Below, piece by piece: positions 54,643 through 61,996 of a stretch of 64,000 nucleotides of DNA (position 1 is its first letter; the number at the start of each line of letters is the position of its first letter). Source of the stretch: Martinezella lusitana (lineage in GTDB: Bacteria > Pseudomonadota > Alphaproteobacteria > Rhizobiales > Rhizobiaceae); assembly GCF_010668395.1 (NCBI RefSeq), contig NZ_WUEY01000007.1, positions 238,748 to 302,747 of the forward strand. The letters run 5' to 3'. The notes beneath the pieces are model-generated. The model did not search any database and was not told the DNA's origin. It was given only the letters and a program-made list of their open reading frames with translations. A program made the position numbers and the translations under genes.

Positions 54643-55884
54643 TCAGACGGCCTGGTCGCGCAATTCCACGACCGAAGCCCCTCTCCTGACGATGTCATTG
54701 TCGATGATCGAAAGCGCCCGGTTCAAATGCCCTTCGAAAACAAGGGTCGGTTCGTCGACGATGACACGCAGCTCCGGCATGCCCTCCATGCGCACGACAT
54801 GCGATTCCGCCAGGCCTTCCGTTATGCCCTCGATCAAAAGATCGTAGTAGCGCACGCCTGGACCGGTGATGACGATCGGCATCCGTTCGTGCAGGCTCAA
54901 AACCCGCGAGAGGCCATTGCCGAGCGCCAGACCCGCGTGACGAAAGGCGAGCACATTGCGCCGCCCGCCATTCCGCGCACTCGCCGCGATCTTGTCGAGC
55001 TCGGCGATCGGGACGAACTTCGCCGGGATCGTGTCGAGCGGCACGTCGAAAGCCGTCCGCAGCATCGCGTAGAAACCGGCATAGGCCTCGATGCAGCCCC
55101 GTGCCCCGCAACGGCAAAGGCCGCCGCCGGGCACATGCATCATGTGTCCGAAATTCGGCGCCGATATCTGATGATTGCCCTCATGGTCCCGGCGCACGAT
55201 GCCAAGTCCGATACTATGGCCAAGCGATAGGGCCGCCATCGCGCGGAAATCGCGGCCCCTGGTCATTTCCTCCTGCCGCCCGAGGGCTGCGGCAACGAGC
55301 AGGGTTTCGTTGCCGAGAATGATCTTTGCCGGCCACTCGTCGCGAAACACGGCGGCGAAATCGATTTCGTCACGCCCGAAGATCGGCGACCAACGCAGCA
55401 CCGGCTCCGAAGCGTCGACGATCCCCTTGCTGCTGATCGAGATCATCAGCACCTTGTCGCGCGACAATTGCGAGCGGGTGACGATCCGGTTCAGCGCGTC
55501 GCGCATTCCAGCCACGAAGCGATCGACGCCCGCGACATTCTGCTGCCTGTCCTCGACAAACCGGTCGATCAGGCGACCGGTATAATCCACCAGGGAATAT
55601 TGCACGGCATCCGACGAGATGACGACGACGATCAGATAGCCGCAATCGCGCCGCTGCGAAAACAGCACGCGCGGCCGCCCGCGCCCGCTGGCGGCCTGCT
55701 GCTCGGCCTTTTCGATGATCTGAGCCCGCTCCAGATCGGCGGTTATGACCGATACGGTCGCGGATGAAAGCTTCGTGAAATCAGAGAGTTCCGTGTGAGC
55801 AAGCGGACCGTGCCGACGCAGCGCCGACAGGACCAAAGCGCTGTTCCTTTGACGGACCAATTCGGTGCTCGATTTGGCCACCAT
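54643..55884 (-). CDS. ROK family transcriptional regulator (XylR-type)
   Basis: 413 residues from the ATG at 55884 (the frame is open to 55899 with a GTG). N-terminal winged HTH (NSALVLSALRRHGPLAHTELSDFTKLSSATVSVITADLE), then a ROK sugar-kinase-like domain with the zinc motif CRCGARGCIEAYAG (about residue 258). It is divergent from xylF with a 19-base palindrome between them. It likely represses xylFHG and is released by xylose or a related sugar; this is inferred from position. Confidence 0.88.
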   Translation of the reverse strand: MVAKSSTELVRQRNSALVLSALRRHGPLAHTELSDFTKLSSATVSVITADLERAQIIEKAEQQAASGRGRPRVLFSQRRDCGYLIVVVISSDAVQYSLVDYTGRLIDRFVEDRQQNVAGVDRFVAGMRDALNRIVTRSQLSRDKVLMISISSKGIVDASEPVLRWSPIFGRDEIDFAAVFRDEWPAKIILGNETLLVAAALGRQEEMTRGRDFRAMAALSLGHSIGLGIVRRDHEGNHQISAPNFGHMMHVPGGGLCRCGARGCIEAYAGFYAMLRTAFDVPLDTIPAKFVPIAELDKIAASARNGGRRNVLAFRHAGLALGNGLSRVLSLHERMPIVITGPGVRYYDLLIEGITEGLAESHVVRMEGMPELRVIVDEPTLVFEGHLNRALSIIDNDIVRRGASVVELRDQAV

Positions 55885-55972
55885 AGGCAAGCTCCCCACT
55901 CATTCAACCCTCCTCCTCCGCAGCTCCTAATAGCTCTTTTCGGATGACCAATGAAAGCTGTTAGTGCGGGTG

Positions 55973-56021
55973 TTGACAGTTGAAAAAATCTCTGACACTA
56001 AATTTCTCGACTGTCGAGAAA
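55973..56021 (+). promoter_or_regulatory. xylF promoter with overlapping ROK-regulator operator
   Basis: TTGACA at 55973 with a CACTAA -10-like element 17 bases later (55996), then TTTCTCGAC-T-GTCGAGAAA (56003-56021), a perfect 19-base dyad at the expected transcription start. The layout of -35, -10 and operator suits repression by the divergently encoded ROK protein. Confidence 0.7.
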
Positions 56022-56107
56022 AAAATCAAAACCTTTTCTTGTCAGCATTTTCGCCGCGGCCGACGGGAGTTCAGGTACGTGCGGTCGCATTTAATCGGGA
56101 GGATCAC

Positions 56108-57148
56108 ATGAAAGCTTTCATCAAGCTGGCCGCGGGCGCGGCCATCGTTTTGACCATGCAGACGGCTGCCTTCGCCAAGGATCTCGTCGTCGGCGTTTCC
56201 TGGTCGAACTTCCAGGAAGAGCGCTGGAAAACGGATGAAGCAGCCATCAAGAAGGCGCTCGCAGCCGCCGGCGCCAAGTACATTTCCGCCGACGCCCAGT
56301 CGTCCGCTTCCAAGCAGCTGACCGACGTCGAGTCGCTGATTTCGCAGGGCGCCAATGCCCTCATCATCCTCGCACAGGATTCCGATGCCATCGGCCCGGC
56401 CGTTGAAAAGGCCGCCGACGAAGGCATTCCGGTTGTCGGCTACGACCGCCTGATCGAAAATCCGGCCGCCTTCTACATCACCTTCGACAACAAGGAAGTG
56501 GGCCGCATGCAGGCTCGCGAAGTGCTGAAGGCAAAGCCGGAAGGCAACTACGTCTTCATCAAGGGCTCGTCGTCGGACCCGAATGCCGACTTCCTCTTCT
56601 CCGGCCAGCTGGAAGTGCTCAAGCCCTCCATCGACGCCGGCAAGATCAAGAACGTCGGCGAAGCCTATACCGATGGCTGGCTGCCGCAGAACGCACAGCG
56701 CAACATGGAGCAGTTCCTGACCGCCAACAACAACAAGGTTGACGCGGTCGTAGCCTCCAACGACGGCACCGCAGGCGGCGCAGTCGCAGCCCTCGACGCC
56801 CAGGGTCTGGCCGGTTCCGTACCGGTTTCCGGCCAGGACGCCGACAAGGCAGCCCTGAACCGCATCGCACTTGGCACGCAAACCGTTTCCATCTGGAAAG
56901 ACTCGCGTGAACTCGGCAAGCGCGCTGCGGAAATCGCCCTCGATCTCGCCAACGGCAAGACGATGGATCAGGTCAGCGGCGTGCAGACCTTCAACGGCGG
57001 CCCGAAGCATGTGCCGATGAAGTCGGTCTTCCTGACCCCGATCGCTATCACCAAGGACAACCTGAACGTCGTCATCGACGCCGGCTGGATCTCCAAGGCT
57101 GAAGCTTGCCAGGGCGTCAAGGCCGGCGCAGTCGCAGCCTGCAAATAA
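56108..57148 (+). CDS. xylF: Xylose-type ABC transporter substrate-binding protein
   Basis: 346 residues from the ATG at 56108 (GGGAGG at 6-base spacing). A signal peptide ends near TAAFAKD. The mature protein is a type-1 periplasmic binding protein with XylF wording: VGVSWSNFQEERWKTDEAAIKKAL, YDRLIENPAAFYITFDN, KGSSSDPNADFLFSGQ and a C-terminal CQGVKAGAVAACK cysteine pair. First gene of xylF-xylH-xylG. Confidence 0.92.
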   Translation: MKAFIKLAAGAAIVLTMQTAAFAKDLVVGVSWSNFQEERWKTDEAAIKKALAAAGAKYISADAQSSASKQLTDVESLISQGANALIILAQDSDAIGPAVEKAADEGIPVVGYDRLIENPAAFYITFDNKEVGRMQAREVLKAKPEGNYVFIKGSSSDPNADFLFSGQLEVLKPSIDAGKIKNVGEAYTDGWLPQNAQRNMEQFLTANNNKVDAVVASNDGTAGGAVAALDAQGLAGSVPVSGQDADKAALNRIALGTQTVSIWKDSRELGKRAAEIALDLANGKTMDQVSGVQTFNGGPKHVPMKSVFLTPIAITKDNLNVVIDAGWISKAEACQGVKAGAVAACK

Positions 57149-57181
57149 GCCGTCCTTGAACGGCTGACCAATCGAAATACC

Positions 57182-57213
57182 CGACGCCGCAGCGGCATTC
57201 CGTTGCGGCGTCG
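57182..57213 (+). promoter_or_regulatory. Stable hairpin after xylF
   Basis: CGACGCCGCA / TGCGGCGTCG, a perfect 10-bp stem with a 12-base loop, 33 bases after the xylF stop and without a T run. It probably protects the xylF message 3' end. The 288-base xylF-xylH gap (57149-57436) has no other supported element. Confidence 0.6.
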
Positions 57214-57436
57214 AATGCGGACTAGGGGCCGACAACTCTCCCTTGCAGTTGGAGACGAAGCTTCCCGCAGCGTGCTGTGCCATCGCATACCCCTTGGCTT
57301 GCCGGATGGCGGCCACCGGGACCGGACGAAGACCGGCGGACAGGCGATGACACATTGTTTTGAGATTGGCGCGATTGCGGGCGATGGCCCAGAATGCATC
57401 GCAGGTCGCGCCCGATAGAGGGAGAACGGCAAAGCG

Positions 57437-58765
57437 ATGGCCGACATGACACAGTCCACAACATCGAGCGGTCCCCGCAATGCAGATGCCGGTGCGATCA
57501 CCCGCTTTCTGCGTGCAACCGAAATCGATACCCGCTTGCTCGGCATGATCGGAGCGCTGCTGATCATCTGGATCGGCTTCGATCTTTACCTGCGGATATT
57601 CGATGGCCGCGAATTCCTGACGGCCAGAAACCTTTGGAACCTATCGGTGCAGACCTGCGAAATCGCGGTCCTGGCCACCGGCATGGTGTTGGTCATCGTC
57701 ACGCGCAACATCGATCTGTCGGTCGGCTCGCTGCTCGGTTTCGTCGCCATGATCATGGGCGTCATTCAGGCCAAGTGGCTGCCGCAATATCTCGGCTTCG
57801 ACAGCTCCTGGACGTGGATCATCACGCTCATCTGCGGCCTCGCGATCGGCACGGCCATTGGCGCCTTCCAGGGCGCGATCACCGCCTTCATGAACGTCCC
57901 CTCCTTCATCGTCACGCTCGGCGGTCTTCTCGTCTGGCGCGGCCTTGCCTGGTACGTCACCAGCGGCCAGACCGTTGCGCCGATGGATTCCACCTTCGTC
58001 ATCATGGGCGGCAGCGGCGCAACCGGCTCCATCGGGGCCACCTGGAGCTGGGTCGTCGGCATCCTCGCCTGCCTGCTGATCATCGCCGGGATCGTCGGCT
58101 CGCGCCGCCAGAGAAAGCGCTTCGGCTTTCCGCGCCGTCCACTCTGGGCGGAATATTTCCTGGCCGGCCTCGGCTCAGCGCTGGTGCTCGGCACCATCTA
58201 CCTCTTCAACAACTACTACTGGCCTGTCGGCATCGCCAAGCGATACGCGACGGAACACAATATTGCCTGGCCGGAAACCGGCCTCGACATTCCCTACGGC
58301 ATTGCCGTTCCGGTTCTCATCGCCGTTCTTATCGGCATCGTGATGACCTTCATCGCCACGCGGCTGCGCTTCGGCCGCTATGTCTTCGCGATCGGCGGCA
58401 ACCCGGAAGCCGCGGAGCTCGCCGGCATCAAGACCCGCTGGGTCATCGTGAAGATCTTCGCGCTGATGGGCTTCCTCGCCGCCGTCGCCGCCGCGATCTC
58501 GACGGCGCGCCTGAACTCGGCCGTCAACTCGCAGGGCACCACCTACGAACTCTTCACCATCGCCGCCGCCGTCATCGGCGGCACGTCGCTTGCCGGTGGT
58601 AGCGGCACGGTCGCCGGCGCCATGCTCGGTGCGCTGGTCATGCAATCGCTGCAATCGGGCATGGGCCTCGCAAATGTCGATACGCCAATTCAAAACGTCG
58701 TCGTGGGCATCGTCCTGGTGGTCGCCGTCTGGCTCGACATCGTCTATCGCTCGCGCGCCAAGTAA
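57437..58765 (+). CDS. xylH: Xylose-type ABC transporter permease
   Basis: 442 residues of the BPD_transp_2 family, longer than GguB because of a large central loop with the XylH-specific region (RKRFGFPRRPLWAEYFLAG). About ten or more transmembrane helices. Landmarks: MVLVIVTRNIDLSVGSLLG, NVPSFIVTLGGLLVWRGLAW and the C-terminal IGGTSLAGGSGTVAGAMLGALVMQSLQSGM. Forms the sugar channel with XylF and XylG. Confidence 0.92.
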   Translation: MADMTQSTTSSGPRNADAGAITRFLRATEIDTRLLGMIGALLIIWIGFDLYLRIFDGREFLTARNLWNLSVQTCEIAVLATGMVLVIVTRNIDLSVGSLLGFVAMIMGVIQAKWLPQYLGFDSSWTWIITLICGLAIGTAIGAFQGAITAFMNVPSFIVTLGGLLVWRGLAWYVTSGQTVAPMDSTFVIMGGSGATGSIGATWSWVVGILACLLIIAGIVGSRRQRKRFGFPRRPLWAEYFLAGLGSALVLGTIYLFNNYYWPVGIAKRYATEHNIAWPETGLDIPYGIAVPVLIAVLIGIVMTFIATRLRFGRYVFAIGGNPEAAELAGIKTRWVIVKIFALMGFLAAVAAAISTARLNSAVNSQGTTYELFTIAAAVIGGTSLAGGSGTVAGAMLGALVMQSLQSGMGLANVDTPIQNVVVGIVLVVAVWLDIVYRSRAK

Positions 58766-58780
58766 AAGGAATTCTGAACC

Positions 58781-59563
58781 ATGACGGATCAAACCACTCC
58801 GCTTGTGGAAATGAAGAACATTTCCATCTCCTTCGGCGGCATCCATGCGGTCGACAACGCCTCGGTCGATCTATACCCCGGCGAAGTCGTGGCGCTGCTG
58901 GGCCACAATGGCGCCGGCAAATCGACGCTGATCAAGATCCTCTCCGGCGCCTACAAGCGCGACAGCGGCGATATTCTCATCAACGGCGAGCCCGCCGATA
59001 TCCGCAGCCCGCGCGACGCGAAGAAATACGGCATCGAGACGATCTACCAGACGCTTGCCGTCGCCGACAATGTCGACGCCGCCGCCAATCTCTATCTCGG
59101 CCGCGAGCTGCAAACCCGCTGGGGCACGCTCGACGATGTCGCCATGGAAGCCAAGGCCCGCGAGGTCATGGGGCGCCTTAACCCCAACTTCAAGCGCTTC
59201 AAGGAGCCGGTGAAGGCGCTATCGGGCGGCCAGCGCCAGTCGGTCGCCATCGCGCGCGCCATTCTGTTCGATGCCCGCATCCTGATCATGGACGAGCCGA
59301 CCGCGGCTCTCGGCCCCCAGGAGACGGCGCAGGTCGGCGAGCTGATCAAGCAGCTGAAGAAGGAAGGCATCGGCATCTTCCTCATCAGCCACGATATCCA
59401 CGACGTCTTCGATCTCGCCGACCGCGTCTCGGTCATGAAGAACGGCCAGGTCGTCGGCCATGCCCGCACCGAAGATGTCACGAAGGACGAAGTCCTCGGC
59501 ATGATCATCCTCGGCAAGGTCCCCCCGAAGGCCACCCCCGGCCCCGGCGCCATGCGGGAATAA
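58781..59563 (+). CDS. xylG: Xylose-type ABC transporter ATP-binding protein (single ABC)
   Basis: 260 residues with a single ABC domain: Walker A GHNGAGKST (about 45), signature LSGGQRQSVAIARA, Walker B ILIMDEPTAAL and the H-loop FLISHDIHDVF. Unlike GguA and E. coli XylG (about 510 residues, two ABCs) it must act as a homodimer, as does the rhizobial fructose transporter FrcA. It follows xylH by 15 bases. End of the operon. Confidence 0.9.
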   Translation: MTDQTTPLVEMKNISISFGGIHAVDNASVDLYPGEVVALLGHNGAGKSTLIKILSGAYKRDSGDILINGEPADIRSPRDAKKYGIETIYQTLAVADNVDAAANLYLGRELQTRWGTLDDVAMEAKAREVMGRLNPNFKRFKEPVKALSGGQRQSVAIARAILFDARILIMDEPTAALGPQETAQVGELIKQLKKEGIGIFLISHDIHDVFDLADRVSVMKNGQVVGHARTEDVTKDEVLGMIILGKVPPKATPGPGAMRE

Positions 59564-59578
59564 GCCAACACGGCCGAT

Positions 59579-59615
59579 GAAAAACGAGGCCGCGCTCAAA
59601 GAATTCCGCGGCCTC
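59579..59615 (-). terminator. Hairpin with T run on the minus strand
   Basis: GAGGCCGCG / CGCGGCCTC with GTTTTT on the minus-strand 3' side. It could end leftward transcripts coming from the island genes; for xylG (plus strand) there is no T run. Confidence 0.5.
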
Positions 59616-59725
59616 CCCCCTCCAAAACGTCCGATCTGCGCTTTCCTCAATTTTACACATTGAAGCCTGACGCTTCCTAGGCTAAGAACCAGCCATCGGA
59701 CAGGCGATTCAAACCGCCATGGCAT

Positions 59726-59802
59726 GCACCCGTAGCTCAGCTGGATAGAGTGTTGGATTCCGATTCCAAAGGTCACAGGTTCGAATCCTGTCGGGTGCGC
59801 CA
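59726..59802 (+). tRNA. tRNA-Arg, anticodon CCG
   Basis: Full cloverleaf with encoded CCA: acceptor GCACCCG/CGGGTGC, D-arm GCTCAGCTGGATAGAG, anticodon arm TTGGA-TTCCGAT-TCCAA (CCG in the loop, reads CGG), variable loop AGGTC, T-arm ACAGG-TTCGAAT-CCTGT, then GCCA. tRNA genes are common integration sites, and the DNA changes character directly downstream, although no copy of its 3' end was found in the rest of the window. Confidence 0.97.
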
Positions 59803-59851
59803 CTACTCTCATTCTGCATCGCCACATAAGCGCTCATTGAACTGATTAGGC

Positions 59852-59887
59852 CGCCTTGGTTTGCGCCGGAATCCGTTGGTTTGCTAC
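59852..59887 (+). repeat. Left copy of 36-bp imperfect direct repeat
   Basis: CGCCTTGGTTTGCGCC..(G)AATC..TGGTTTG.TAC; 31 of 36 bases equal the copy at 63818-63853. It begins 50 bases after the tRNA-Arg gene. The two copies bracket the decayed island with the Shedu-like and HEPN genes. Confidence 0.75.
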
Positions 59888-59895
59888 CTTTGTTG

Positions 59896-60400
59896 CGGTA
59901 GGTGTGCGCCTAACGCCAAAACGGACAGCGACGGCTAAGCTAGGTGGCCACGTCCTTCCATCGGAACTGGCCGAGGCTCTAAAGGCCGATGTCGTCATTC
60001 TGGCGGTTCCCTTCTCGGTAACCGAGGACGTGCTTCGAAAGAAAAGCATTGGTCAGGCCGGGTGATCGTCGATGCATCCAACGTCATCGATTTTCCGTCA
60101 TTCAAGCCGAACGATCTCGGTGGTAAGCCCTCGACCGCAGTCGTTGCAGAACACGCGCCTGGAGCGTCAGTCGTAACAGGGTTCAATCATCTAGGCGCAA
60201 ACATTCTCACCCGCGACGCCGACGATGGTCGGAAATACGGGGCAAGAACTTTGTTCATCTCCGGTAACCAGGGTCAGGCTAAGGAGATAGTCGCAAACCT
60301 CATGCAAAAAATGGGGTTTGCGGTAATTGATGTCGGCACGCTATCCGGCGGTGGATTGCTCTACCAGTTCGGTGGCCCCTTTCCGCCCACAGCCTGGTGA
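59896..60400 (+). pseudogene. F420-reductase-like NAD(P)-binding protein (degenerate)
   Basis: Two frames carry consecutive parts of one protein. The first (to about 60060) has LPSELAEALKADVVILAVPFSVTEDVL; then a frameshift near 60060; the second frame continues VIVDASNVIDFPSFKPNDLGGKPST, VVTGFNHLGANIL, TLFISGNQGQAKEIV and ends GGGLLYQFGGP. This is the order found in NADPH-dependent F420 reductase-like (NADP oxidoreductase) proteins. The N-terminal Rossmann glycine loop is missing, and the C-terminus is shortened. Non-functional. Confidence 0.75.
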
Positions 60401-60518
60401 TGCAGGAACAGACCAACGGGGCAAACGGCCCCGATCTGGTTGAGAGCTGAAAAAGACTGGGCGGTGGCGTGGCCGTTGCCCATTTCACTCGCAATCCTCG
60501 AATGTGACGGTCTCTCCA

Positions 60519-61397
60519 CTATTTGCCGCCTCCGGCCCTCAGTAGTCCGCCTATCTTGGCAAACACTTCGTCAAACGTGATGATCTGAACATTGTTGAGA
60601 CCCGACCTGATCAGCTCAAAGCTATTCTCTTTGCAATCGTTATCAAGCGTTTCGCGGTTTCCGATAATCAAAACCGCATTAATGCTGGTAAGTTTTGGTC
60701 GAGGATCACGTTTGCGGCTCAGGTGCTCAAACTCGCTTTGCGCCAAACGAATGTAGTGAAGGCTTTGCACGATTGACCCGCCCAATTCGGCTGAAGGCCG
60801 ATGGCACTGGTTTCGGTACTTACTGCCCAAAAGCGCCGCCTTTGGGGTTTTAATCTCCACGATCGTCAGCCTATGATAGGTGCTGGGAACATACGCGAAG
60901 TCGGCTTTGCCGCCATTTTGATCGCGGTCGTCCTTGCCCCCGACCAGCACCTTTCGTCCGAACTGCAGATAGTCTCCTGGAAGCAATGTCGCCAAGACAT
61001 GCGGGTTTTCTTCCAGAAAGGTTTGCCAAATATCTTCGTTGTCGCAGTCTTTATTCGATTCCCAAAAGCTTAGAGGCCGCTTGAACAGCTTCGTGAACTC
61101 AGACTCTACTGCCGACAGGGGGCGAGTCTTGATCAAGCCAATCTCATGCTTTGCTTTCAATGTTCGCAAAGACTTTGCGGAAAATTCGGAGAAACGGCTG
61201 TCCATCAGGCGATGGTGATCTGGACATACGACAAGGATATCGTTCAAATCCAGCGAATCGCGTCCTGGCCGTCGTACGATGCGAGCGATTTCCAGATAGG
61301 GGTGGCCTTCAGTGGTAACGAATGACACTTGGCATCCCGGAAAACAGCACTTGTGCCCTGCTTGATTTAGCGCTGCGTTTCTAAGAGCCGCGTCCAT
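60519..61397 (-). CDS. HNH-like plus Shedu (DUF4263) nuclease fusion, candidate anti-phage effector
   Basis: 292 residues (ATG 61397, AGGGGA upstream; a TTG lies two codons earlier). Residues 1-90 form an HNH-like module: C17 and C22 (CCFPGC), then LEIARIV, N52 and CPDHHRLMD (C58, H61, H62). The usual first catalytic His of HNH is Arg39. Residues about 118-285 match the Shedu/DUF4263 domain: DIWQTFLEENPHVL, GKADFAYV (Asp166), TIVEIKTP (Glu181-Ile-Lys183, PD-(D/E)XK core), SIVQSLHYI and INAVLIIGN. Shedu proteins are stand-alone phage-defence nucleases, cytosolic, cutting DNA. I infer that the HNH part binds DNA or zinc and the Shedu part cuts. AT-rich compared with neighbours. Confidence 0.75.
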   Translation of the reverse strand: MDAALRNAALNQAGHKCCFPGCQVSFVTTEGHPYLEIARIVRRPGRDSLDLNDILVVCPDHHRLMDSRFSEFSAKSLRTLKAKHEIGLIKTRPLSAVESEFTKLFKRPLSFWESNKDCDNEDIWQTFLEENPHVLATLLPGDYLQFGRKVLVGGKDDRDQNGGKADFAYVPSTYHRLTIVEIKTPKAALLGSKYRNQCHRPSAELGGSIVQSLHYIRLAQSEFEHLSRKRDPRPKLTSINAVLIIGNRETLDNDCKENSFELIRSGLNNVQIITFDEVFAKIGGLLRAGGGK

Positions 61398-61659
61398 TTC
61401 CAATCCCCTATCCCAAATGTCCCAAAGGCGATGTCAAAGCCTATCGCCGATGATCAAGGCAGCTTGAAATTAAATAATCGCAAACGCTCGGGTTGTATCT
61501 GCCTTTCCGTTTGCAGATGTCTTCACGATGGCATTTTACGGTTCTGCGCTTCGCGGTACCTGCCGGGGTCTCGAACGATGGTGAGTTCTGGCGTACCAGA
61601 TAGGATGTGGCACCTGTTTCAATCCGCAGGACGGCTCCGGGTTGATTGATGCAAGCAAA

Positions 61660-61995
61660 ACAACAGGGAATGGCAGGTGCGCAACACTGACGGCCAGGAG
61701 CAGACTGCGGCTTTGAAGAGACAATCGGTGTGAACGATCCCGGCCGCGATGCGCAAGGCTGCCGTCCACGGCATCGGGGTCACCCTGCTGTCAAAGCCCG
61801 ACGCTTTATCGTACCTTGAGAGCGGAATACCGATGCAGCTGATCCCCAGTTGGTACGTTAATGCGAGACCGATATCGCTCTACTTCTCGAACCGAAGCCT
61901 GCCACCAGCGAAAACCCGTGCGTTCATTGATTTTGCCGTCGAGGTTTTTGCTCGGAAAGATTTCCTGAACGATTCGCTGGAAGCCTCGGATAACG
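61660..61995 (+). pseudogene. LysR regulator C-terminal fragment, frameshifted
   Basis: The frame holding EWQVRNTDGQEQTAALKRQ leads into a stop at 61730; after a shift the family continues as AAMRKAAVHGIGVTLLSKPDALSYLESG and ARPISLYFSNRSLPPAKTRAFIDFAVEVF. This is the end of a LysR effector domain. It stops abruptly at about 61990, next to the 3' end of the HEPN gene, as if truncated by its arrival. No HTH remains upstream. Confidence 0.72.
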
Positions 61996-61996
61996 C

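Noticed and set aside
59726..59802. tRNA 3' end duplicated as attachment site
   Set aside because: No second copy of the tRNA-Arg 3' sequence or integrase gene was found in the remaining window.
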